From assembly GCF_021474405.1 (NCBI RefSeq), contig NZ_JAKEIO010000065.1:1-39981 (forward strand): 39,981 bases of DNA, read 5' to 3'. Below the pieces are notes generated by a model. The model did not search any database. It worked only from the letters and a program-made list of their open reading frames with translations, and had not been told where the DNA came from. The DNA comes from [Streptosporangium] indianense (GTDB lineage: Bacteria; Actinomycetota; Actinomycetes; Streptomycetales; Streptomycetaceae). The translations under genes were made by a program, and so were the position numbers. This document shows positions 7,266 through 14,867 of this stretch, piece by piece. Positions within the stretch are counted from its first letter, which is position 1, and each line of letters starts with the position of its first letter.

Positions 7266-10202
7266 TCAGCCGGACGTCGACGGCTCCGGGGCGATCAGGC
7301 CCTCGCGATAGGCGATCGCCACGGCCTCGCCGCGGCTCGACGCGCCCAGCTTGGCGAGGATGTTGGAGACGTGGACGCTCGCGGTCTTGCCGCTGATGAA
7401 CAGCTCCTCACCGACCTGACGGTTGCTGCGGCCGAGGGCGAGGAGCCGTAGCACGTCCTGCTCGCGTGCGGTGAGGACGGCGGCCCGGTCCCCGCCGCCC
7501 GGCCTGTCCGACAGCCGGCCGCGCCGGATCAGGTCGTCCACCTGTTCGCGCAGCGGGGTGGCGCCGAGCCGGACCGCGGTCTTCCGCACCGCCCGCGCCT
7601 CGGACGCGGCCTCCTCCCGGCGCCCGGCCACCACCAGGGCCTCGGCGTAGCGCAGCCGGCACCGCGCCCGCTCGTAGACGTCGCCGTACCCGAACGCCGT
7701 CACCACCTTCGCCCAAGCGGCCACCGCGTCCGTCCCGGACGCCGCCCTGAGCCACTCGGCCTCGGCCCGGGCCAGCCACGCCTGCCCCTCGGGCCCCTGC
7801 GGCGTGCCGTCGTCGCGGACGGCCATGGTCCGCGCCAGTTCCACCAGTTCGGCCGCGGTGTCCGTCCAGCGGCGGGCACCGGCCTCGTCGCCGGCCGACC
7901 GCAGCCCGGCGGCCGCGTCGGCCACCGCCGACAACGCCAGCGCGGCGAGCCGCACCGCGACGTCGGGGCGGGTGCCCGCCTCGTCGGTGAGGGCCGTGAC
8001 CGTCGACCGCGCCCAGCGCACCGCGTCCTCGGGGTCCCCGCGCAGCGCCGCCGCGTCGGTCAGCACGATGCCCGCGACCAGCGTGGCCATCCAGTCGAAC
8101 GGCCCCTCCAGCAGGGCCCGCGCCCGGTCGGCGGCCGTGAAGTCGCCCCGTGCGAGCGTCACGTACAGCGCGGGACCCATCGTGTACCCGCCGGCGGCCG
8201 GCAGCACGTCGGCGTCGGCCGCCGCCGCGCGCACGCACTCGTCCCAGCGGCCCAGAACGTTCAGCACCAGCAGCCGCAGATACCGCATCTCCAGCGGGTA
8301 CGGCGAGGACAGCAGCCCGGCGCGCCGGGCCCGGTCCAGGCCCTCCGTCAGCCAGGGCACGCACTCCGACAGCGCCCCGGACTCGTAACAGCCCATGGCC
8401 AGGTTGAACAGGGCCCGCAGCTCCACGGGCGCGTTGCCCGAACTGCGCGCCAGGTCCCGGGCCTTGATCAGCCGCCGACGGCCCTCCGCGCCGCGCCGCC
8501 CCTCGCCGTCGAAGACGGCCAGCGAGATCAGCAGGTCCGCCTGGGCGTCGGTCACCCGCAGCCGCTCCGCCACGGCCAGGGCCCGCCGGGCGACCCGCAG
8601 CGCGGTCTCGTTCTCCCCGATGTGCCGTGCGGCCAGGACATGCGTGGCGGCCGCCCACACCCACGTACGGGACGCGGGCTCCTCCGGGATCATCGCCAGG
8701 GCCTCGCTGCTGTAGGCGAACGCCGCCGTGAGGTTGTCCACGCTCAGCAGGTTCCCGGCGAGGGTGTAGCGGACCCGCGCGGCCAGTTCGGACTCGGCGT
8801 CCTGACCCAGGCCGGCCAGCGCGGACCGGGTGAGGGAGACCGCGCGGTGCAGCTCCCCGGCGTGCGCTGCCGCGGCGGACGCCCGCAGCGTCAACGTCAC
8901 CCGGTCGGCACCCGCGCCCGAGGGCCGGGCCTCGGGACCGACCGCCGGCCACAGGTCCAGGGCCGCTTCGAGGTGCCGCTGCTCCTCGGCCGGGGCACCG
9001 ACCCGCTGGGCGTGATCGGCGGCCTCCAGGGACGCGGCCAGCGCCTCGGCGAGGTCGTGGCTCTCCCGGTAGTGGTGGGCCCGCTCCGCCGCGCTCTCGG
9101 CAGGGTTCCCGCGCCCGGCGAGCAGCCGCGCGAACGCGCCGTGCAGCCTGGCCCGCTCCCCGGGCAGCAGATCGGCGTAGACGGCCTCGCGGGCCAGGGC
9201 GTGCCGGAAGGAGTACGTGTCGTCGCCCCCGGCCACGAGCAGTTGCCGCCCGACCGCCTCGCGCAGCGCCGACTCCAGTTCCGCCTCCGGCAGCCCGGCC
9301 GCCTCCCGCAACAGGTCGTGCTCCACCCGGCGTCCGGCGACGGAGGCGGTCCGCAGCACCTGCTGCGCGGTCTCGGAGAGCTGCTCGAAGCGGATCAGCA
9401 GCACATCGGCGAGCCCACTGGGCACCCCGCCCGACTCGGTGTCGGTGGCGGCGAGCAACTCCTCCGCGTAGAAGGCGTTCCCCTCGGCCCGCTCCACGAT
9501 CCGGCGGACGGTGGCGTCCGGCAGCGGCCGGGGCTGCAGAGCCCGCACCAGCCGGTCCACGTCGGGGTCGGCCAGCGGCCGCAGTTCCAGCCGCTCGACC
9601 AGGGGCAGCCGTACCAGCTCCGCCAGCAGCGGCCGCAGCGGGTGCCGGCGGTGCAGATCGTCGGCCCGGTACGAGGCGAACACGGCCAGCCGGTGCCGGA
9701 GCACCCCCCGCCCCAACAGGAACCGCAGCAGGTCCCGCGACGACTGATCCGCCCAGTGCAGGTCCTCCAGCACCAGCAGCAGCGGCGCGACCTCCGCGGC
9801 GTCGGCCAGCAGCCCCGCCATCCCCTCGAACAGGCGCAGCCGCCCGTCCACGTCCCGCACGGAATCGGTCCCGGACCCCAGCAGCCGCTCGACCACGGGA
9901 TGGTCGGCGAGCGGACCGGAGAACCGCTCATCGGCCGCCAGCACCCCGAGGACCTCGGTGAACGGCAGGTACGGCAGCCCGACGTCGCCGAGGTCCACAC
10001 AGTGCCCGGTGACCACGGTCATGCCCGCAGCGGCGGCCTGCCTCGCGGCCTCGTCGAGCACCCGGGTCTTGCCCACCCCGGCGTCCCCGGCGATCAGCAC
10101 GGCCCGGGCCTCACCGCCTCGCGCGCGCTCCAGTACCCCGGAGAGGCGCGTGAGTTCGGCGTCCCGCCCGACGACGGGGGTGGCCGATGAAGCCTGCTGC
10201 AC
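7266..10202 (-). CDS. LuxR-family transcriptional regulator with AAA ATPase domain (LAL type)
   Basis: The 978-residue protein has the LAL architecture. Its N-terminal AAA/STAND ATPase has Walker A GDAGVGKT (39-46) and Walker B LLLVLEDLHWAD (141-152, D147). A long helical, TPR-like middle region follows. The C-terminal LuxR helix-turn-helix begins at LTAREQDVLRLLALG and continues through NRQVGEELFISGKTASVHVSNILAKLG. Such proteins act as ATP-dependent activators of secondary metabolism or sugar-use genes. The start is a GTG at 10202 with a weak ribosome binding site. The gene stands alone, convergent with the SGNH hydrolase (28-bp gap), so its target cannot be read from its neighbours. Confidence 0.93.
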   Translation of the reverse strand: MQQASSATPVVGRDAELTRLSGVLERARGGEARAVLIAGDAGVGKTRVLDEAARQAAAAGMTVVTGHCVDLGDVGLPYLPFTEVLGVLAADERFSGPLADHPVVERLLGSGTDSVRDVDGRLRLFEGMAGLLADAAEVAPLLLVLEDLHWADQSSRDLLRFLLGRGVLRHRLAVFASYRADDLHRRHPLRPLLAELVRLPLVERLELRPLADPDVDRLVRALQPRPLPDATVRRIVERAEGNAFYAEELLAATDTESGGVPSGLADVLLIRFEQLSETAQQVLRTASVAGRRVEHDLLREAAGLPEAELESALREAVGRQLLVAGGDDTYSFRHALAREAVYADLLPGERARLHGAFARLLAGRGNPAESAAERAHHYRESHDLAEALAASLEAADHAQRVGAPAEEQRHLEAALDLWPAVGPEARPSGAGADRVTLTLRASAAAAHAGELHRAVSLTRSALAGLGQDAESELAARVRYTLAGNLLSVDNLTAAFAYSSEALAMIPEEPASRTWVWAAATHVLAARHIGENETALRVARRALAVAERLRVTDAQADLLISLAVFDGEGRRGAEGRRRLIKARDLARSSGNAPVELRALFNLAMGCYESGALSECVPWLTEGLDRARRAGLLSSPYPLEMRYLRLLVLNVLGRWDECVRAAAADADVLPAAGGYTMGPALYVTLARGDFTAADRARALLEGPFDWMATLVAGIVLTDAAALRGDPEDAVRWARSTVTALTDEAGTRPDVAVRLAALALSAVADAAAGLRSAGDEAGARRWTDTAAELVELARTMAVRDDGTPQGPEGQAWLARAEAEWLRAASGTDAVAAWAKVVTAFGYGDVYERARCRLRYAEALVVAGRREEAASEARAVRKTAVRLGATPLREQVDDLIRRGRLSDRPGGGDRAAVLTAREQDVLRLLALGRSNRQVGEELFISGKTASVHVSNILAKLGASSRGEAVAIAYREGLIAPEPSTSG

Positions 10203-10317
10203 GGAACCAACTTTCTTCTCAGGGGCGGCGGGACGTCGACAGGGTGGGGCTGCGCCGCGTGGGCGCGCTCAGCCGCACACGGCCCGCGGCCGCCGCCGGA
10301 CAGCAGAACCCGCGCGC

Positions 10318-10671
10318 TCAGGCGCGCAGGACCTTCGCCCAGTCGACGGGCACCCGCCCCGCCGGCCCCGGCGTGGGCTGATCCACCGGGTGGCTCGTCG
10401 GCGCGGTCAGCTCCGGCCCGCCCTCGTACAACTCGTTCGTCTCATAATTCCAGTACCAGTCCTCACCCGGCTCGTAGCTCTGCACGAACGGGTGGCCGGT
10501 CTCCCGGAAGTGGCCCGTCGCGTGCTTCGCCGGTGAGCTGTCGCAGCACCCCACGTGCCCGCACTGCGCGCACCGCCGCAGGTGGAACCACCAGCCTCCG
10601 GCCGCCTCGCACTCGGCACACCCGCTGCCGCTCGGCGGCACACTCGTGTCTATCCCCATCTCGCCCGTCAT
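10318..10671 (-). CDS. UBP-type zinc-finger protein
   Basis: The 117-residue protein is essentially one UBP/ZnF domain, which in eukaryotes binds the free C-terminal tail of ubiquitin. Likely zinc ligands are C18, C21, C34, C37, C42, H50, H54 and H60, with the aromatic stretch DWYWNYET following. The C-terminal 30 residues are Pro-rich and end in VPVDWAKVLRA. The ATG at 10671 overlaps the histidine kinase stop (ATGA) behind GGAGGAG, so it is translated as the last gene of the redox/signalling operon. Actinobacteria lack ubiquitin, so the partner must be something else, possibly another protein's C-terminus; that is inference. Confidence 0.9.
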   Translation of the reverse strand: MTGEMGIDTSVPPSGSGCAECEAAGGWWFHLRRCAQCGHVGCCDSSPAKHATGHFRETGHPFVQSYEPGEDWYWNYETNELYEGGPELTAPTSHPVDQPTPGPAGRVPVDWAKVLRA

Positions 10672-12113
10672 GCGGACTCCTCCTCGACGGCTGTCAGCGG
10701 AAGCAGTACCTGGAAACGTGTGTCACCCGGCTCCGACTCCACCCTGATGGTCCCGTGGTGCTTGTTGACCACGATCCGCCAGGAGATGTCGAGTCCCAGC
10801 CCGGTCCCCTGACCGACCGGCTTGGTGGTGAAGAAGGGATCGAAGATCCGCTCCCGGTCCTGTGCCGGGATGCCGATACCCGTGTCCCCGAACTCCACCA
10901 GCAGCCGGTCGTGTTCCGCCGCCGTCCGCACGGTCAGCGTCCCTTCCCCGCCCGCGCTGTTCATCGCCGCGACCGCGTTGTCGATGAGGTTCGTCCACAC
11001 CTGGTTGAGCTCAGCGGGATACGCGGGGATCCGCGGCAGCGTGCGGTCGTAGTCCTTGACGACCTTGATCTGCTTGCCGATCTTGCCGGACAGCATCAGC
11101 AGGGTGGAGTCGAGCAGTTCGTGCACGTCGGCGTTCTGGAAGGGTGCCCGGTCGAGCTGGGAGTACTGCTTCGCCGCGTCCACGAGGTGCGAGATGCGGG
11201 TGGTCGAGTCGTTGATCTCGTCCATCAGCAGCTCGGTCTCGACGGTGTAGTTGAGCCACCCGATCGCGCTCGGCAGGATGTCCTCGTCCACCGCCGCCGC
11301 CACCTGTTCCAGCCAGTCCACGTCGAGTCCGGCCTGGACGAAGGTGGGCGCGATCCGCCAGCCCTCCGGGATGCCCTGGTCGTCCAGCCAGTCGGTCACC
11401 TCGTCCTCACGGTCGGAGGCCTCCAGCGGACTCAGCGCCGGCGCCTTGGCGACCCGCTCGGCCGTGCGCTCCTGGAGGTCGATGAGGTTCGCCATGACCT
11501 CGGGCGAGTACGAACCCTGCGCGATGATCGCCAGCTTGTGGCGCATTTTGCCGACCCGCTCCCGCAGGGTCGCCGTCGCCCGCACGGCCGCCGCGGCCGG
11601 ATTGTTCAGCTCGTGCGTCAGACCGGCGGACAACGAGCCGAGTGCCAGGAGCCGTTCACGCTGTCCGATGGCCCGCTGAGTGCTCTTCGAACCGAAGAAC
11701 AGCCCCTCCAGCAGGTGCACCGCCATCGGGAACCACTCCTGCATGATCTCCGCGAAGGTGTCGGCGGGCAGCACGAAGAACCGCGTCGGCTCCGTGACGC
11801 GCATGGAGTTGTTGTAGACCTGCCGCACCCGGTCGCCGAGATACGCCTGCATCGAGCCGGCGTACACCCCGCGCTGCGAGGTGCGGGTCACCTCCACGTC
11901 GTCCCCGCCGACCCGGCGGTACAGCACCACGGTGCCGTCGAGCATCACGTAGAAGCACGTCGCGGGCTCGCCCTCGGTGTACACCGGTCCGGGCTCGAAC
12001 CGCTCCACCCGCCCCTCGGCGCACAACCGGCCGAGCTGCTCGGGCGTGAGCTTTTCGAACAGGAACAGCGCCCCGATCTCCTGCGGGTCGCAGGGCGCCG
12101 CCTGCCCGCTCAT
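10668..12113 (-). CDS. Soluble sensor histidine kinase with N-terminal cyclic-nucleotide-binding domain
   Basis: The 481-residue protein has a cNMP-binding-like beta-barrel at about residues 15-130 (CFYVMLDGTVVLYRR is its core). A phosphoacceptor helix with the H-box LSAGLTHELNNPAA (H167) follows. The C-terminal HATPase has an N box (NQVWTNLIDNAVAAM), G1 (DTGIGI), F (FDPFFTTKP) and G2 (GTGLGL). No membrane segment is present, so it senses a cytoplasmic signal. The start at 12113 is used because ATGA overlaps the upstream stop and GGAGC precedes it; the frame extending to 13427 is a shadow of the upstream gene. The cognate receiver is almost certainly the one in the overlapping upstream gene. 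Whether a nucleotide binds is not shown. Confidence 0.92.
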   Translation of the reverse strand: MSGQAAPCDPQEIGALFLFEKLTPEQLGRLCAEGRVERFEPGPVYTEGEPATCFYVMLDGTVVLYRRVGGDDVEVTRTSQRGVYAGSMQAYLGDRVRQVYNNSMRVTEPTRFFVLPADTFAEIMQEWFPMAVHLLEGLFFGSKSTQRAIGQRERLLALGSLSAGLTHELNNPAAAAVRATATLRERVGKMRHKLAIIAQGSYSPEVMANLIDLQERTAERVAKAPALSPLEASDREDEVTDWLDDQGIPEGWRIAPTFVQAGLDVDWLEQVAAAVDEDILPSAIGWLNYTVETELLMDEINDSTTRISHLVDAAKQYSQLDRAPFQNADVHELLDSTLLMLSGKIGKQIKVVKDYDRTLPRIPAYPAELNQVWTNLIDNAVAAMNSAGGEGTLTVRTAAEHDRLLVEFGDTGIGIPAQDRERIFDPFFTTKPVGQGTGLGLDISWRIVVNKHHGTIRVESEPGDTRFQVLLPLTAVEEESA

Positions 12114-13786
12114 GACTGCTCCAGGTACCGGTGGACGAGCATCACGGCCATGGCTCCCTCTCCGACGGCGGACGCGACCCGCTTCGCGGACTCCGAGCGG
12201 GCGTCGCCCGCCACGAACACGCCGGGCACGTTGGTCTCCAGGTGGTACGGCGGCCGGTCCAGCTCCCAGCCCTCCGGCGGGCGGCCGTCGGGGGTCAGGT
12301 CCGGCCCGGCGAGGATGAACCCGCGCTCGTCCCGCAGCACCGTTCCGTCCAGCCAGTCGGTCAGCGGGGCCGCGCCGATGAACACGAACACCCACTGCGC
12401 GTCGACCTGTTCGGTGTGCCCGCTGTCCACGTCGCGCAGGGTCAGCCGCTCCAGCCGGCCGTCGCCGTGCGCGGACTCGACGACCGTACGGGCCCGGACC
12501 TGGATGTTGGGCGACTCCTCGATCTGCTGGATCAGGTAGTGCGACATCGACGCCGTCAGTGACGCGCCGCGCACCAGCAGCGTCACCGACTTGGCGCCCC
12601 GGGACAGGTACATCGCCGCCTGCCCGGCGGAGTTGGCGCCGCCGACGATGTACACGTCCTGGTCCTGGCAGGAGGGCGCCTCCGTGAGGGCCGACCCGTA
12701 GTACACCCCGCAGCCGGTCAGTTCGTCGCAGCCGGGCGCCGCCAGCTGCCGGTAGGACACCCCGGTCGCCAGGATCACGCTGTGCGCGGCGACCGCCGAG
12801 CCGTCCGAGAACCGGACGACCCGCGCGGCGCCGTTGACCTCCAGGGCCGTCACCTCGCGCGCGGTGAGGATCTCCGCGCCGAACTTCGCCGCCTGCCGCC
12901 GCGCCCGGTCGGTGAGCTGCGCGCCCGACACGCCGTCGGGGAATCCCAGGTAGTTCTCGATGCGTGAGCTCTGCCCCGCCTGCCCGCCGGTCGCCGAGCG
13001 CTCCACCAGCACCGTCCGCAGCCCTTCGGAGGCGCCGTAGACGGCCGCGCCGAGCCCGGCCGGGCCGCCGCCGATGACGACCAGGTCGTAGAAGTCGGCC
13101 GTGGGGGTCGTCGCCAGCCCGACCCGGGCGGCGAGGTCGACGTGCTCCGGCTCGACCAGGGGCGTGCCGTCCGGCGTGATGACCACCGGCAGCCGCATCC
13201 CGTCCTCGCCGGCCGCGGCCAGCAGCCGCCGCCCCTCCGGTTCGTCGGAGGAGTACCAGCGGTAGGGCACCTGGTTGCGGGCCAGGAACTCCCGCACGTC
13301 CGAGGAATGCGACGACCAGCGGTGCCCCACGACCTTGGTGCTGGGCACGGGCCGGAAGTCGCTGGACCGCCACGCCTGGAGCAGATCGTCGAGGACCGGG
13401 TAGAGCTTCTCCTCGGGCGGATCCCACGGCTTCAGGAGGTAGTGGTCGAGGTCGACGACGTTGATCGCGTCGATCGCGGCGTTCGTGTCCGCGTACGCGG
13501 TCAGCAGCACCCGGCGCGCGCCGGGGTAGACGTCCAGGGCCTGTTCGAGGAATTCGATGCCGTTCATCTGCGGCATCCGGTAGTCGGCCAGGATCACCGC
13601 CACGAGATCACCGCGCAGCTTCAGCTCCCGCAGCGCGTCCAGTGCGGACGCGCCGGACTCCGCCCGCACGATCCGGTACGACGCGCCGTACCGCCGCCTC
13701 AGGTCCCGGGCCACGGCGCGGGAGACACCCGGGTCGTCGTCCACGGTCAGGATGACGGTCCGCGCCGAATCGGCGGTCTGTGCCAT
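12110..13786 (-). CDS. Fused response regulator / glutaredoxin-like / thioredoxin-reductase-like FAD protein
   Basis: The 558-residue protein has three parts. A receiver domain (about 8-135) has VDDD at 15-18, phosphoacceptor D68 in ILADYRMP and K119 in LLKP. A middle segment (about 150-225) resembles glutaredoxin in pattern (GHRWSSHSSDVREFLARNQ, then LPVVITPDG), but the CxxC position reads SSHS. A thioredoxin-reductase-type domain (about 232-558) has GGGPAGLGAA for FAD, VGGANSAGQAA for NADPH and GVFVAGDAR. The canonical CxxC of TrxR (between the first FAD half and the NADPH motif) is replaced by GSAL, so ordinary disulfide reduction is unlikely. The ATG at 13786 follows GGGGGA; the longer open frame to 15115 is spurious. 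It heads an operon with the histidine kinase and UBP protein. Confidence 0.92.
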   Translation of the reverse strand: MAQTADSARTVILTVDDDPGVSRAVARDLRRRYGASYRIVRAESGASALDALRELKLRGDLVAVILADYRMPQMNGIEFLEQALDVYPGARRVLLTAYADTNAAIDAINVVDLDHYLLKPWDPPEEKLYPVLDDLLQAWRSSDFRPVPSTKVVGHRWSSHSSDVREFLARNQVPYRWYSSDEPEGRRLLAAAGEDGMRLPVVITPDGTPLVEPEHVDLAARVGLATTPTADFYDLVVIGGGPAGLGAAVYGASEGLRTVLVERSATGGQAGQSSRIENYLGFPDGVSGAQLTDRARRQAAKFGAEILTAREVTALEVNGAARVVRFSDGSAVAAHSVILATGVSYRQLAAPGCDELTGCGVYYGSALTEAPSCQDQDVYIVGGANSAGQAAMYLSRGAKSVTLLVRGASLTASMSHYLIQQIEESPNIQVRARTVVESAHGDGRLERLTLRDVDSGHTEQVDAQWVFVFIGAAPLTDWLDGTVLRDERGFILAGPDLTPDGRPPEGWELDRPPYHLETNVPGVFVAGDARSESAKRVASAVGEGAMAVMLVHRYLEQS

Positions 13787-13972
13787 TCGTCCCCCACGCC
13801 GGGCGGTCGACTCACGGCACGGCGTCCCCGGGGCACCGCGCCGACCTCCGCCCATCGTATGTTCGATCGCCGCGCGGCGCTCCGATACGGAGATCCGCTC
13901 CCACGTGCGCGAGCACCGGCGGCGGTGGTGAAGACTGGGCGGCACAGTGACGTTCCACAGGGAGGCAGCCGG
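13787..13972. promoter_or_regulatory. Divergent promoter region of redox/signalling operon and universal stress protein
   Basis: These 186 bp separate two divergent start codons and must hold both promoters. A short dyad CTCCG-ATA-CGGAG lies at 13880-13892, near the middle. I cannot assign -35/-10 boxes with confidence. Shared control of the two transcripts is plausible from the layout only. Confidence 0.45.
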
Positions 13973-14854
13973 ATGACACGCCCGATCACCGCAGGGGTCG
14001 ACGGATCGCAGGAGAGCCTCGCGGCCCTCGCCTGGGCGGCGCGGGAGGCGGTGCGGCGCGACCGGCCGCTGCGCGTGGTGCACGCCTGGCGGGTGCAGAC
14101 ACCGGAGTTGATCGAGAGCGCGGTCGCCACGGACGCGGACAGCCAGGCGCAGTGGGTGCACAGCGCGGTGACCGAGGCCGTCGGGACCGTCACCGAACGG
14201 CACCCGGACCTCGAGGTGACCACGGACGTCATCGAGGGGCCCGTCGCCGACACCCTGGTCGCCGCCGCGGCCGACGCCGAGATGCTGGTGCTCGGCTCGC
14301 GCGGGCACGGCCGTATCGTCGGGTTCCTGGTCGGCTCGGTCGGCCAGCAGGTGCTCGCCGAGGCCACCCGGCCCGTGGTGCTCGTGCGGGCCGGGGACCA
14401 GGCCTCGTCCGAGGCCGCCGGGCGGGAGATCGTCGTGGGCCAGCAGGGCGACCCGGAGGACAGCGCCGACGCGCTGCGCTTCGCCTTCGAGACGGCCGCT
14501 GCGCGCGGGGCGACCGTGCGAGTCGTCCGGGCCTGGAGCCTGCCGCCCGTCTTCGCCTACAGCCCGGGCTCGCTGAAGCTCCTCGACGAGGCCGGGGGAC
14601 TGGAGCCGTACGAGCAGAAAGCGCTGGCCGCCGCGGTCCGGCCGCTGCGGGAACGGTTTCCCGACGTGCCGGTCGAGGAGCACGTCGAGATGGGCAGCGC
14701 CAGCCAGGTGCTGCTGTCGGTGGCCGGGACGGCCCAGCTGATGGTCGTCGGCCGCCGGACCCACCGTACGGCCGTCGGGGCGCGCATCGGCTCGGTGGCC
14801 CACGGGATGCTGCACCACGCCGACTGCCCGGTGGCGGTGGTGCCGCACGCCTGA
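13973..14854 (+). CDS. Tandem universal stress protein
   Basis: The 293-residue protein consists of two UspA domains. Domain 1 (about 4-140) starts ITAGVDGSQESLAALAWAAREA and has the ATP-loop pattern GSRGHGRIVGFLVGSVGQQV. Domain 2 (about 150-292) has VGRRTHRTAVGARIGSVAHGMLHHADCPVAVVPHA. Both carry the G-x2-G-x9-G-S type nucleotide loop, so ATP binding is probable. The ATG at 13973 follows GGGAGG at good distance. It diverges from the receiver/TrxR-like operon, which fits a common stress or redox response. Its function in the cell is not defined beyond stress protection. Confidence 0.93.
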   Translation: MTRPITAGVDGSQESLAALAWAAREAVRRDRPLRVVHAWRVQTPELIESAVATDADSQAQWVHSAVTEAVGTVTERHPDLEVTTDVIEGPVADTLVAAAADAEMLVLGSRGHGRIVGFLVGSVGQQVLAEATRPVVLVRAGDQASSEAAGREIVVGQQGDPEDSADALRFAFETAAARGATVRVVRAWSLPPVFAYSPGSLKLLDEAGGLEPYEQKALAAAVRPLRERFPDVPVEEHVEMGSASQVLLSVAGTAQLMVVGRRTHRTAVGARIGSVAHGMLHHADCPVAVVPHA

Positions 14855-14867
14855 GGGCGCCGGCCCC

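Noticed and set aside
12114..13427. N-terminal extension of the histidine kinase frame
   Set aside because: It is Arg/Gly-rich antisense-frame sequence within the fused receiver gene; the ATGA overlap and GGAGC fix the start at 12113.
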